NCBI GenBank assembly: GCA_023374025.1
Contig: SIJG01000072.1
Location: forward strand, 518,332 to 582,331
Length of the DNA stretch: 64,000 bases
Reading direction: 5' to 3'
Source of the DNA: Heterodera schachtii
Lineage: Eukaryota; Nematoda; Chromadorea; Rhabditida; Heteroderidae
The notes beneath the pieces are model-generated. The model saw nothing but the letters and a program-made list of their open reading frames with translations, did not search any database and was not told where the DNA came from. Below, one piece after another: positions 34,024 through 45,584 of this stretch. How positions within the stretch are numbered: position 1 is the first letter of the stretch; the number at the start of each line of letters is the position of its first letter. A program made the translations under genes and the position numbers.

Positions 34024-35487
34024 AAGCAAATTACGTCCGTACCCATTCCCCTCTCGCCGCTGCTGTTAGGTGCGCGCTCACCACTTTTTGTCTAACTATC
34101 TCCCCCCTTACACTATTTTCATTTTAACAGAAATTGTTTTGCATAGTGAATAAATTAAATAATTTGATTGAACTAAAAAAATTAAACAACAATAATTAGG
34201 AAAATAAATTTGTGATTAAAAAGAGAATTTGATAACACATATAAACAATGATTTTATCCAACTTTAACAATTTGGTAGAATTTGAAATGTTTTAAAGTTT
34301 AAAACCATTTTATAAGCAAGTATTAAGCAACTGATTCTGAATAAAAAGAGACAAAATTTTCTTAATGACCTATGCAAAATTAGATCTATCTGTAACAATT
34401 CAACCATTCGATCTAAAATTTTACGAAATTTTTGAAAATTTGTTAGATCTTTTAGACATAAATTCTTTAGACCAAAATAAACAATTCTGTTTTGCATAGG
34501 ATAGAGAAAAATAACCATAATTTATTATTTATTGGTTAATTTCTCATTTTATCAATTAACAACCCAACACAAACTCCGACCAACGAACACCCCCAAAAAA
34601 TTACTGACACCGACAAAAGAGAAATTGATGTGTCAAATGCGATGAAAATTTAAAATGGGTAACCTAAAAAAAACATCCTTGTGAAATTATCTCCCCAAAC
34701 ATCGCGACTCGGCAAAAACAACAAAAATGAGATGGTTGAAATATACTTTAAAACTTGAAACTTTTTTACATAAAAAATAATTAAAATGGTATGAAAAAGA
34801 ATAATTAAAAAACAAATAATTGAATTTCAAAACCTAAAAGGACAGTCTTTAAAAAATAGATATTAGATAATGTCAATCAAAAAATATGTAAACTTTCAAC
34901 AACGAGATTAGTACCATCCTGTACCGTTCAAATTGACCCAAAAAATGAAAACATTCGTTGGCACAAAAAAGTGGTGCCACCCGGTACCATTCAAATGGAC
35001 CCAAAAAAATTCAAAAAAATCTCTGAGCCCAAAAGTTGTGTCACCCTGTACCATTCAAATGGACCCAAAAAAATTCAAAAAAATCTCTGAGCCCAAAAGT
35101 GGTGCCACCCGGTACCATTCAAATGGACCCAAAAAAATTCAAAAAAATCTCTGAGCCCAAAAGTTGTGTCACCCTGTACCATTCAAATTGAGACCAAATA
35201 TTGATTTTTTGTGCCATCCATCTTCACCAAAAGCACGTGACTTTATTTCGAAATTTTTAATCACATGATGATAAAAAGAAACCACGCCCTCTTTTTGGTC
35301 ACATATAAACAAATTTCGGGAAATCCACCAATTTACTATTTTTGAAATATTTATTTAATAATCACTACTAAATACATTTAAAAAGGGGCCTAATTAATTA
35401 ACGGCAAAAAATGAAATTTAAAAAACCCAAAATGGTACGTCGCTGTACGCCCCCAAGGGCACTTTTTTTTAAAGGACCATAACGCAG
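34024..35487. other. Element left arm, non-coding with 64-bp minisatellite
   Basis: No convincing gene. At 34915-35192 a 64-bp unit is repeated about four times (GTACCATTCAAATGG at 34984, 35048, 35112 and, diverged, 35176). Alternate units read GTGGTGCCACCCGG and GTTGTGTCACCCTG. A short minus-strand frame (34518-34264) is AT-rich and unsupported. This arm may hold the promoter or replication signals of the element. Confidence 0.5.
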
Positions 35488-36912
35488 ATGCCGCCACAGT
35501 GCCAATGGACGCCACACCCACCCCCGTGCCCGCCCCATAACGGTGAGTTAAAGGGCCTAACCCTCACTTTTTCAAAAATGAACTCACTAATAGTATTCGC
35601 TTACTTAAACATTGGGAAAATTGTTAGTCATACATGAATTTTAATAAAATTTAACAATTTTAGAAAAAATTATTATGTTTAATTTTCAACCCCAAAAATA
35701 CGGACAGCTGTTTTTCCCAGAACAAACACAATTTAATGGACATATTCCATATAACCCGACAGTCTTGGCGGAATTTGCGTACGAGAAAAAAAATGAAATT
35801 TTCCTGAAATTTTTTTTTCAACTTTTTCTTTTTTTCAGGACATGGCGCCGCGAGATTCTGGGAGTTGTCAGTCCACCGGTGGATCCCGAAATAAAGCAAG
35901 AGCCCGAGGATGAAGAAGAAATCGTGCCGGATGTTCCAATGGACGATTTTCCTGGTAAGAACGGGGTTTTCTTATTCATTGGGGCCATTAAAACTTTAAA
36001 TTTTTTCATTTAATCAGAAATTTTAAATCAAGGTAACGACGAAAACCAGCCGCCGGAAATTGGACTGGCACCGCCATTTGGACCAGTGCATCAAAACGCT
36101 TTAGGCATGGAATTTGGACCGTTGCCTCAACATGCTTTTGGCCCGATGAATCAGCATGCTTTGGGCCAACCGCAATTGTTTGGCCCAGCCGCGCAAGTGC
36201 ATGGAGTCTGGCAGCCCTATGGCCAATTACCTCCACCGCAATTGTACATGCCACCACCTGTGCCACCAATTGCGTACCCACCTCCACCGCTGGTCCCTGT
36301 GGGTTTACAAAAAAATATACTGTAATTTTCGAAACTGTTTATTTGTCTAAAATCATTTGAAAAAATTCTCGTACTAAATTAAAAGTTACTAATTTTTGGA
36401 CTCAGGCTTTCAGAAACAGAGAATCTTGAAAAATAGTTTTGGTGAATCACATTTTTGCATCGCTTTTTTCTTTAAATAATTAAGAAATTTGAGAATCAAT
36501 AACGGGAAAAAAAGAGCTAAAAGGATTGAAAAAATTAAGAATCTTATTCAAGGTGATAATTTATTTTAGGGAATTCCATTTCGGCCAATTCCACTTCATC
36601 TAATTCATAACCACCCACCGCGTCATCCCGATTTGGCGCATGCTTTTGTTGCTCCAAATGTTTTGGCCCAACGGCCACAACATGGACAAATTCGGCCGCA
36701 GCGTTGGGCGCCAATTCGTCCTCCCACGCCTGGGGGTGTGAAAAAAAAATCAATTTTATTCTTTTGATTTACATTTAGTGGCGCTGAGGGACCCTCGTCT
36801 AAGAAGGCGCAACCGGGAGCTTCTTCAAATCATTCCAGAGGAAAATGTGCCGCCAATGCGCCGCAACAACCAAGATCCTCCACAGCCGCCGCCACCGGGA
36901 GTTGGAGCATGA
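35488..36912 (+). CDS. Long proline-rich protein with acidic segment
   Basis: Six exons that join in frame: 35488-35542, 35664-35778, 35839-35954, 36018-36298, 36570-36735, 36779-36912. The N-terminal part is proline-rich (MPPQCQWTPHPPP) and followed by IMFNFQPQKYGQLFF. The second part has an acidic patch with IKQEPEDEEE, where IKQE fits a sumoylation consensus. The middle has repeats of the form FGPxxQHALG and a run of PPP. The C-terminal part turns basic (LRDPRLRRRNRELL) and ends in QDPPQPPPPGVGA. I do not recognise a family. The introns (60-271 nt) are longer than in the neighbouring polymerase gene. A shorter product stopping at 36324 is possible if intron 4 is retained. It could be a structural or DNA-associated protein; that is speculation. 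Confidence 0.5.
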
Positions 36913-37103
36913 TTTGGAGAAAATTAGGGAATTTTTGATCTGTTAATCTGAATTATCTTTTGTTGAAATTTATAATTTTGTAATATTTTCATTTTATATT
37001 TTGAGTTTCATGAGTCTTTAATTGGAAAAATCTTTAAATATCTTAATATATCAAAATCAATAATTATTTTGTTTTCATTTAGATCATTTATTTTTGTTTA
37101 AAA

Positions 37104-40100
37104 ATGGAGGGAAAATCCTTTTTGAAAACCCCAAAAGAAAAACGACAATTGAGAAATAAAAAAAATTATTTCAGTAATAAAAAAAATATTCCAAATGATA
37201 GTTATTATACGGAATTAGCAAACACACAAAAAGAAAACAAGAAATTTGGAATCAAAGAAAATGTTATAAGATTTATATTTAAAAATTCCGAAGAAAATTC
37301 AAAAGAAAATTTCAAAAAAATTATAGAATATTTAACAGATAAAGCAATGGAAAAAAATGAAAAGGGTTGGGTAATAGAAAAAATTTCGTATGATTTATAT
37401 TGTGAAGCTCTGAGTGATCCATTAATAATTCCGCCTAGGGATTTGGTACAAAATAACGCAGATGTAGTTTTGGAATCTTTTTACCACATACAACAGAGTT
37501 TTAGCGAAATTGATTTATTGAATGAGGAAATCTCTTTGATCATAACTACGTATGCTGCCCCAAAAGGATCTGGTATTAAGAAAAATTCAGTATAAATCAT
37601 TTTTAATTTTAGGGCAATTAATAAATCAATTGTTTGGAGTAAAAGAAAACGGGAGATTGTTAGTCAAAAATTCAGATAATTACTGTCTTTTTTACAGTAT
37701 AATATTGAGCAAATTGTACCAAATAATAGGCACTGAAATTTCATACTCTCAATTTAGGAAAATTTATAACAACGGAAAAAGACAAAAAATTTTTGCTGAG
37801 GATTTAATTAAAAACGCTAAAATAGACCCAAACAAAAATAATTATGGAATTGACGACATTAAAGAAATCCAAAAATACTTTGACGAAGAATTTCCTGGGA
37901 AATTCCTAATAGCCGCTTTTTCAAAGGTTTAAATGAAAAGCGATTTTACAATAAATTAAATTTAGGAATGGGCATTAAAACCTATATACAAGGGGGATGG
38001 ACAAAAAAAATTCATTATATGTGTTTTTCTTGAAAATGGACACTGGGATGGTAAATATAATTACTCGAAAAAATTAATTTTATAATCTAGGTTTGAAAAG
38101 TGTAAAACAATTTTTCAACATAAAACATTATTATTGTATATATTGTGAGCAGACGTTTCGAGAAAAAATAAAACACACTGTTAATTGTGTAATAAAATGT
38201 CAGCGTTGTGGTGGATGGGGTATGAAATGAACTTTATTAAAGTAAATGAAAATTTTAGGGACCAATTTTCCTTGTAAACCAGAAAATTCTGAACCAGTTG
38301 TGTGTCTGAAATGCAACCGAATCTTTTTAAATAATTTTTGCTACCAAAATCACTTTAAATTGGCATGTAGATGGTACAAAAGATGTATAATGTGTGACCA
38401 GGAATATAAAACAACTGACAAACATATATGCGGTAAAATTTTAAGATCAAATAAAATATTCTATTATTTTAGGGACAAAATTCTGCAAAATATGCAAAAT
38501 CAAGCACTCAAAATCAGAAAATTGTTACATTAAAAAAATTAAAATTCCAAAAAATTTACCAGTATACCGGATAATTAGCTATGACATAGAGTGTTCAGTA
38601 AGAATTTGGTAAAATTACTTTTTAATATTTAAATTTAGGTCGATAATTTGGTTAGCTCTGATAGTGAGGGAAAATTTGAGCATAAGGTTGTTTTTTTATC
38701 AGCACGATTTACATGTTCAGAGTGTGACGGCCAGAATAGAGATTGTGAAATCTGCGGTCCCAAAGGAATACGCCACCGTACTTGGTGTACGGTAGACAGA
38801 GTCAATCCTGTTTTAGAATTTTTAAATTTGGTCATGTCTTTTAAAAATTTTGAGACTTATTGTTACGCACATTACGCAGGTATTATATATGTTTAATATA
38901 TAATTTTGATTAATTAATTAAGGACGGTACGATACCCATTTTATACTAAGAGGGTTAACTGAGCTTGGATATACACCCGAACTTATTATTTCAGACCTAA
39001 AAATTTACCAAGTTAAATTAAATAATTTATATTTTCGTGATTTTTGGCTAATGGCTCAAAATAAATTGTCACACCTTCCAAAAACTTTCGGTTTAGACTG
39101 TACACCAAAATTATTTTTCCCTCATAAATACAATTCAGAAAGAAATTACGGTAAAATTTTTAATTATAATTTTGCTACAATTTTTTTAGGTAAATTACTC
39201 CCGACCCTTCCCCCTATGGATGATTATTGTCCTGAAAGCATGAAAGATGACGAATTTGAAAAATTCAAAGAATGGTACCAAAAAAACAAAAAAAATCCTT
39301 TTTTGTTAGGTATAATAAAAATGAGCGACCTTTTTTAAAAAAATTAATTTAGAGGAACAATTACAAATTTATTGTGGACAGGATACAGAAATTTTATTAA
39401 AATCGATACTGAGTATGCGAAAAATTTTTATTGAAATAACAAAAGACTCGGAAACCCCTAACGGTTATGATGTTTTTAAGGTAATTTATATTTTGAGTTA
39501 CCATTTATGCCAAATTAAGGACAGTACGACAATCGCAGGAGCGGCAATAAAAATTTACAGGGCCAAATTTTTAAAGGAAAAACACCTAGCTATAGTCCCT
39601 GAGGGGGGCTTTGAAAAACAAAATAACCAAAGCATGATAGCAATAAAATATTTTGAATATTATATGCATAAACATTGTGTTAAAGGGAGACACGCAGCTA
39701 ACGGGGGCGAGATTAATATAGGAGGTCTTAGTAATGAAAAGCATTAAATAATTTTAAAATTAAGAATTCAAAGTTGATTTTATTTGCGGGAAATTCAAAA
39801 CCATAATCGAATTTCAGGTTAATAAATATATCTTAACTAAAAACTTGATTATTTTAGGGATGTGTTTTTCACGGTTTGTTATATCAAAATTTTTGGTAAA
39901 TATGTTATTAAGGATGTAAAAAATGTTTCAAACCTTTTCAAATTGGGCCCAATGGTAAAACTGCAGAAGAAAATTTTGTAAGGACAAAAAACCGAATGTT
40001 TAAACTTAGAAAATTATGCAATAATTTTGGAATACGGGTGGAGGAAATATGGGTCAGTACAAATTAATGATTTTTTGATTAATATTTTTTAGGAATGTGA

Positions 40101-42025
40101 GGTCCGACGAAAGCTCAACCCACGTGATAATGAAAATTATGACATAGAAATGAAGAAATATTTCGATTCAATTCCAGATAAGGGTGAGGTAGTCAAAACA
40201 AAAAGCAATTTAACAAATATTTAGGGCCAATTGACCCCCGGGATGCTTTTGCGGGTGGGCGAACGCAAGCATTTTGTTTATATTCAAAGATTTCTGAAAA
40301 CAGTGAAATAAATATAGCCGATATAATCTCATTATATCCATCGGTAATATAGCTTTAGATCTCTTAAAAATTTTAATTCTAGGTTAATTATTTCACACCG
40401 TACCCGGTTAAGACACCAAAAATAATAATACCAAAATCTCAAGACGTTCTGTGGCAATGTCCCGAAGACATCCCTTATGATGGTATTCGTAACCGTATAC
40501 GAAAATATAAATATTTTATAGGACTGTTAAAAGTTAGGGCAATTCCTCCAAAAAAATTGGCAATACCGCTATTACCGTACCATTATGATTCCATTTTATT
40601 CTTCACAAATTGTTCCAAATGTTGTCAACGAGCGAAATCTAACTTTGTTTTTATGAAAAATGTCAAAAAATGTAATCATTCTGATTCTGAAAGAGGGCTT
40701 CATGGGGTTTTTACAAGCATTGAATTAAAATTAGGTTAGTGAAATGTATGTAATTTTAATAATTTTTATTTTCAAGCTATGGAATTGGGATATAAAATTG
40801 ATAAATTCTATAGGTAAGGAATATTAACAACAAATTTAATATTTCGATTTAGGGCATATCATTTCGAAGAATTTGATTCTGATCTATTTAAAGGATATGT
40901 TCGGAAATTTCTTAAGCTCAAAGTATGAATAGGGAAAAATTTGGCTAATTTTATTAATATAGGTTGAATCATCGGGATGGCCCCCTAATCTTAATAATGA
41001 TGAGGAAAAACAACATTTTATTTCCGAATATAAACGAATTTTTAACATAAAATTAGACCAGAACAACATTATACCGAACGCCGGTATGAGATACATTGCA
41101 AAACTCTTACTTAATTCACTTTGGGGCAAATTTGGGTTTGTTTAAATTTTGAGTTAAAATTTAAAAATTTTTAGAATGCGAAATAAGTTGTCGAAAAACA
41201 AAATAATAAGCCAACCTTCAGAGTATTTTGAACTTTTATTTGACCATAAAATCGTCTTATCTAAACCAGTAATCCTTAATAATGACGCAATACGCATTAT
41301 ATACAGAGAACAAAACGAATTTGTTAGGCCGCACAGCGTGTCAAATATAATAATAGCTCTATGGTATAACATTCTTTAAAAATTTAACTATGACGTTTTC
41401 CTAGGACCACAAGTCAGGCAAGAATCATTTTGTATAAATGGCTCCAAACTGTTAAATCGGACAAAGATAATCATTTGCTATACTCAGATACAGGTGCTAT
41501 TAATGAATAGGAAAATACTAATTTTTTGTTTTAGATAGTGTAATGTACAAACACCAAAAGGGTAAAAACCCCATCGCTTTTGGAGAATACTTAGGGTATA
41601 CAGTTTTTTAAAATCTTTTAATATGTATTTTAATTTAAGCGAAATGTCCCATGAAAACAATGGAAATAAAATTCTCGAATTCGTTTCTGGTGGTAGTAAG
41701 CAATACTCAATAAAATTTGAAAATGAAATTGACGGAAAAATTTGGTATAAAACTAAAATGAGAGGTAATTGTCACAATCAAAAATATGCTAATCAATAAT
41801 TTAGGGATAACGTTTAACAAAAAAAATAAATTAGACCACGAGGACTTCAAAGAAATGATTTTAAATTATACCGAAGAAAAGAGAAAATATTTCAATTATG
41901 ATAAATTTGGACCATCACGAGACAGTAAAATATTGTCCCAAAAAATGACGAAAGAGTACAAACCCGTTCAAAAAAAAGGAATAATCGACGAAAATTTTGA
42001 TATTATTCCTTATGGATTTTGGTGA
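37104..42025 (+). CDS. Family-B DNA polymerase, Polinton/Maverick-type (DNA_pol_B_2-like), intron-rich
   Basis: Twenty-six exons remain open in one frame across 25 introns of 39-44 nt, giving 1,304 aa. The N-terminal module has NSDNYCLFYSI, resembling the Cys-containing module in front of metazoan transposon polymerases. Zinc-ribbon-like cysteines follow (38130-38430: YYCIYCEQTF, CLKCNRIF, CIMCDQEY, then FCKICK). Exonuclease motifs: YDIECS near 38580, the HYAG/RYDTHF region near 38870-38940, and YCGQDTEILL near 39370. Polymerase motifs: DPRDAFAGGRTQAF near 40235, motif A DIISLYPS (40320-40343), motif B KLLLNSLWGKFG (41101-41136), motif C YSDTDS split by an intron (41479-41540). All expected catalytic acidic residues are present. 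It would replicate the element, probably by protein priming as in relatives. The gene needs nuclear splicing. No lesion is visible, which suggests recent activity. Confidence 0.85.
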
Positions 42026-42061
42026 ATAAAACTTGAAACCTTTTTAAAAAATTCTTAAATA

Positions 42062-42304
42062 ATGTTTTTTTCGTTGTACAATATTTTAATTTTTTTTACG
42101 TTAATTTGTTTTTTTAAGGTGAAAATGTGTTATGACTATGAATTTTGGAATGACCGATTTAAAGAGCATGTTTTAGGAATAATTATATTAATCATCTTTT
42201 TTAGTTTACTTTTGCTTTTCTTTCTTGGGATGGCTTTGCGGTTCATAAAATGTGCTAAAAAATATAAAAAACCTGTTGACAAGCAAATAAATTTTATTAT
42301 TTAA
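42062..42304 (+). CDS. Small membrane protein
   Basis: 80 aa, starting 36 bp after the polymerase stop. It has a hydrophobic N-terminal segment (about residues 1-20, signal peptide or first TM), a short charged loop (CYDYEFWNDRFKEH), a strong TM helix (about 38-62, IIILIIFFSLLLLFFLG) and a basic tail (KCAKKYKKPVDK). I do not recognise the family. Its place in the middle of the element suggests it is an element gene, perhaps a virion-membrane or host-membrane protein. Confidence 0.5.
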   Translation: MFFSLYNILIFFTLICFFKVKMCYDYEFWNDRFKEHVLGIIILIIFFSLLLLFFLGMALRFIKCAKKYKKPVDKQINFII

Positions 42305-42388
42305 ACTCATTTAATTTTAATTTTTGTTTTCTATCGGTTAAATACTTTATAAAAATAATTTTAATTTAACATTTTAAGCTATTTAAAA

Positions 42389-42979
42389 ATGACTTCGGGA
42401 TTTATTGTATACAAAAGCCTGCTTAAAGGAAACATGACCAACATTTCAACAATTAAAGGATTGTGTGCTAAAACTTTTAATGAAGGAGATAGTGATTATT
42501 TCACTGTGCATGCAAATATATCTGATTTAAAAATGCAAACATATAAGGTGTGGATTTTTTAAAATTAAAATGGATTAAAAATTAAGGGATGCTGGGAATG
42601 TGGTAAAAGTGTTTTTAATGGCTGTTATTGTGATGCATCGACTCACCAAAAAATATTATTTAAAATGCAATTATCGGATGGCACTGGAAAAATTTCGAAT
42701 GTAACTTGTTTTGAAAAAGTTGGAGTCCAATTATTACAAAGTCAAATATCGAATATTGATTTGGAAAAAATTCAAGAAACGGTAAAATTTTTAAAAAATG
42801 AAATTTATTTAAGCATTTAGCAAGAAAAAATTGAAAATTTGGAAATAAAAGATGCGCGCTTTATACGAATTCGTGTGAAGGGGAAGATTTTCAAGGTCAC
42901 TAATATTTTTTATGAAAATTAAGTATTTTTTAAGGGGAAATCGCAATGTGATTATACGCTGACCGACATAGAGAAATAG
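42389..42979 (+). CDS. RPA1-like single-stranded-DNA-binding OB protein (A)
   Basis: Exons 42389-42547, 42587-42781, 42821-42895, 42935-42979 join in frame to 157 aa; the introns are about 39-40 nt. The order matches the C-terminal DNA-binding domain of RPA large subunit: an N-terminal strand region (TIKGLCAKTFNEGDSDYFTV), a zinc-ribbon-like block CWECGKSVFNGCYC, then strands ending FKMQLSDGTGKISNVTCFEK, like the ...DxTG..xVTCF signature of RPA1. It probably coats single-stranded DNA during element replication. It is much shorter than host RPA1 (about 600 aa), so a single-OB protein. Confidence 0.6.
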
Positions 42980-43159
42980 GAATAAGAAGATTTTTTTGTT
43001 ATTATAAATATGTTGAATAAAAATATTATGAAAACTTATTAGTTTATTTAATTTTGAGTTTTAGCAATCTCATTTTATCTATTACAAAATAATAAATAAA
43101 TTTCTTTATATAGCAGAAAGGGATTGTCTTAAAAGAACATTTGAAAGAAAGGCGGAAAA

Positions 43160-43370
43160 ATGATAAGGTTAATTTCCGCATTTAACTTGTTATATTTACA
43201 CGTTAAGCCATGATCGTTGGAAGGAAGCAATGAGTGATTATGATCGACGAAGAATGCTGCGCGAGCAATGGATAAACGAATTTGAAAAAAAATGGAAAAG
43301 GATACACATTAAGGAGATGACGGATAAGATTAGGAAAAAAATGCTCAAGCAGAAGGAAAATTGTAAATAG
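43160..43370 (+). CDS. Small basic helical protein
   Basis: An 8-nt first exon (43160-43167) joins across a 40-nt intron to 43208-43370 to give 56 aa. If that intron is not used, translation could start at the ATG at 43230. It is rich in R, K and E (DRRRMLREQW, FEKKWKRIHI, KIRKKMLKQKE) and likely all-helical. The family is unknown. Confidence 0.4.
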
Positions 43371-43508
43371 TTAATAACGTAATGAATTTTATTTAAATAA
43401 AATAATGCGTATTTTTCAAATGAGTAAAAAAATTTTAATTTAATGGTTATGTCCTAAAATAAATTTACTAATTTAAACTTTTATGGTTTTAAATTCAGAA
43501 ATTAAGAA

Positions 43509-44330
43509 ATGTCCCAATTATTTATTTTGAAAAGGTTCTTACCAGCGGAATTAATTTTTGAGATCGTATGCAATATTCCTACCTTGTCCTTATTTGGTAT
43601 AATTATAATCGAAAGTAAAATAAATACTTATTTTAGGGAGAAATGGACCTCCGCTTATCACAGGGATAGTCAGCAGACAGTTTGAAACTTTTAGGGACTT
43701 GAAAAAAGAAAATTATAAAAAATTGGTAAATTTTTTGCAAAAACCTGTAACTTTTTACTAATCTTCTTTAATTTTAGAATGATTTAATTGATATCATTAG
43801 CATAAAATGTCAGATGCAAATTACTTATTGGGGACACATAAACCGAAGATTTTACGTCCATGAACATTCAGTTAAAAGAGATTTGGTTGACTTAAAATAT
43901 AACGAACTTCATTATTATGTACATTATGGTAGGAGTGAAAAAAACTTACTAGAAGGTGTTACATGGTTTTCCCCAGTTAATGAGGTAATTTATGAAAGAG
44001 AATATAGATAATATTCTAATTTAGACCACCAGTTTTCTTGCTCTTTTATTCAAAAGGACATTATATGGTTTTATACAATCGTCTAATCCTTTCACCATGA
44101 GAAAATATATAGTTTTAGGTCCAATTATGTTTGATGAATTACCATTAATTTTTGATGAGTCGGTTGACAAAATGATTAAATTTGGTATTTATCCCGGGGT
44201 AAGAGACAACTACACAGGCATTTTTTATGTACGTAATAATCACTGGACTGCAGAAAACAGAGTCTTAAAAATTTTTTCTTATTTTAGTCCAAATCCTGGA
44301 ACTTTGTTTATATGTTTTAATAAATTTTAA
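43509..44330 (+). CDS. Unknown protein with F-box-like N-terminus
   Basis: Exons 43509-43596, 43637-43725, 43778-43984, 44025-44330 join in frame to 229 aa. Residues 8-32 (LKRFLPAELIFEIVCNIPTL) look like an F-box start (LPxEL..I...IP). The rest has no recognised domain, with aromatic-rich strands such as MQITYWGHINRRFYVHEH and FYVRNNHWTAENRV. The F-box reading is tentative. If right, it would be an SCF-linked protein carried by the element. Confidence 0.5.
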
Positions 44331-44425
44331 AAGTTTAATTTTTTCCGCAATTCTAGTTAAATTTTACCCTTTTTAAAATATCTTTTCGCTTTTTTTCGCG
44401 ACTTTTTAATCAAAATTTTAGGGAA

Positions 44426-45093
44426 ATGAATCCATTTAGAATAAACATTTTTTCACTTGATGGGCACAGGAGTGTAATAACAAATATTTGTGACCTTAAC
44501 AAAATAGAAGGTCAAAATTATGTAACAATTCTCGGGAAGATTAAAAATGTAAAATACGTCGTTTTTAAGGTTAATTCTGATTAAAAGATTAAAAAAATAT
44601 TTAATTTAGGCGTGTACGAAATGTCATAAAGGGGCCAAAAATAAAATTAAATGTTCCCGTAATTGTGGGTATGTATAATTTTATTTAAAACTAACCTAAC
44701 AAAAAAATTTTTTAGAAATTTTGAATGTGTTAAAAATGAGTTGTTTCTTAGATTGGACTTAGAAGACAAATCAGGTCAAGTGTCGGAGGTATTTTGCTAT
44801 GAGCTAACCGCAGCCAAAATTATCGGGTTTACGGGTGAAGAGATTAAAGCATTGGAGGACGAAAATGATGTATAATTAAAACAAATTATCAAAAATATTA
44901 TCTCCTTTAGAATTATGCTATAATGGACATTTTCGATCGAATATTATATGACACTGATCATTATTTCCGTCTTTTTTTAAAAAATGTAAGAAAAAAATTC
45001 ATATTGCCATAATTTATTAAAATTTAGGATGGGAACATTAATGTGACTGATTATGAAAGATCATTAGCAAATGCTTATGATTATTTGCGATAG
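44426..45093 (+). CDS. RPA1-like single-stranded-DNA-binding OB protein (B)
   Basis: Exons 44426-44569, 44610-44668, 44716-44869, 44911-44985, 45028-45093 join in frame to 165 aa; the introns are 40-47 nt. The N-terminal region (NYVTILGKIKNV) precedes a zinc-ribbon ACTKCHKGAKNKIKCSRNCG and a second half with RLDLEDKSGQVSEVFCY and IIGFTGEEIKAL. That last part is very like the RPA1 C-terminal pattern (DETG...A..LLG.SAEEL..L). It is a distinct paralogue of the gene at 42389, 1.4 kb away. It is likely a partner or alternative ssDNA binder in the replisome. Confidence 0.6.
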
Positions 45094-45207
45094 GTTTTTT
45101 ATCGAATAAAAATGTTATATTGTTTTTTAATATTTGAATTTTTATCGGCTATTTTTCCCTTTTTTACTTATTCATTTAATTTTTTAATTTCTTTTTTATT
45201 TTTTAGG

Positions 45208-45443
45208 ATGAGCGAATTTATTATTTTTATTCTAGGATTTCTGACCGCAATCATACTGATAATAACGCTTAATACGTTTATTATAATATTTGGGCTTTAC
45301 TATCTTTCTACAGTAGTGGTGAACAATTATGGTTAGTAAATAGATTCATATTGTCAACTTATTTTGCTTTTTTAGACTATTTTGATGAAAGCGAAGAGGA
45401 ACATACACATGCAGAAATATCTCCTCCTCATTATTATCGTTGA
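45208..45443 (+). CDS. Single-pass membrane protein with PPxY tail
   Basis: Exons 45208-45331 and 45376-45443 give 63 aa. One long hydrophobic segment (about residues 4-38, IIFILGFLTAIILIITLN) is followed by an acidic tail (DYFDESEEEHTHAEI) ending SPPHYYR. PPHY matches the PPxY motif that binds WW domains of NEDD4-type ubiquitin ligases and serves as a budding motif in several viruses. Only the motif is seen; its use is inferred. An upstream ATG at 45112 in the same frame adds hydrophobic residues and is less likely. Confidence 0.45.
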
Positions 45444-45584
45444 ATTTAATAAAAAATTTTGGATGATGTTTTCAATAGTATTATAAATAAAATTTTTGTT
45501 TCTTTTATTTTTTTTTGTCGCTAGTGGTTTCGACCATATAATATTTGTTTGGTAAATTTCTAAATAATTAGATTTTTAAGAGTA

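Noticed and set aside
33607..34095. Long open frame over the left TIR (SHSLSPLLPAF repeats)
   Set aside because: It is a translation of the 53-bp tandem units, with similar frames in all three phases and in the right TIR. No start context or gene homology.
34264..34518. 84-residue minus-strand frame in the element's left arm
   Set aside because: AT-rich, no splice partners, against the direction of all other element genes; kept only as a remark.
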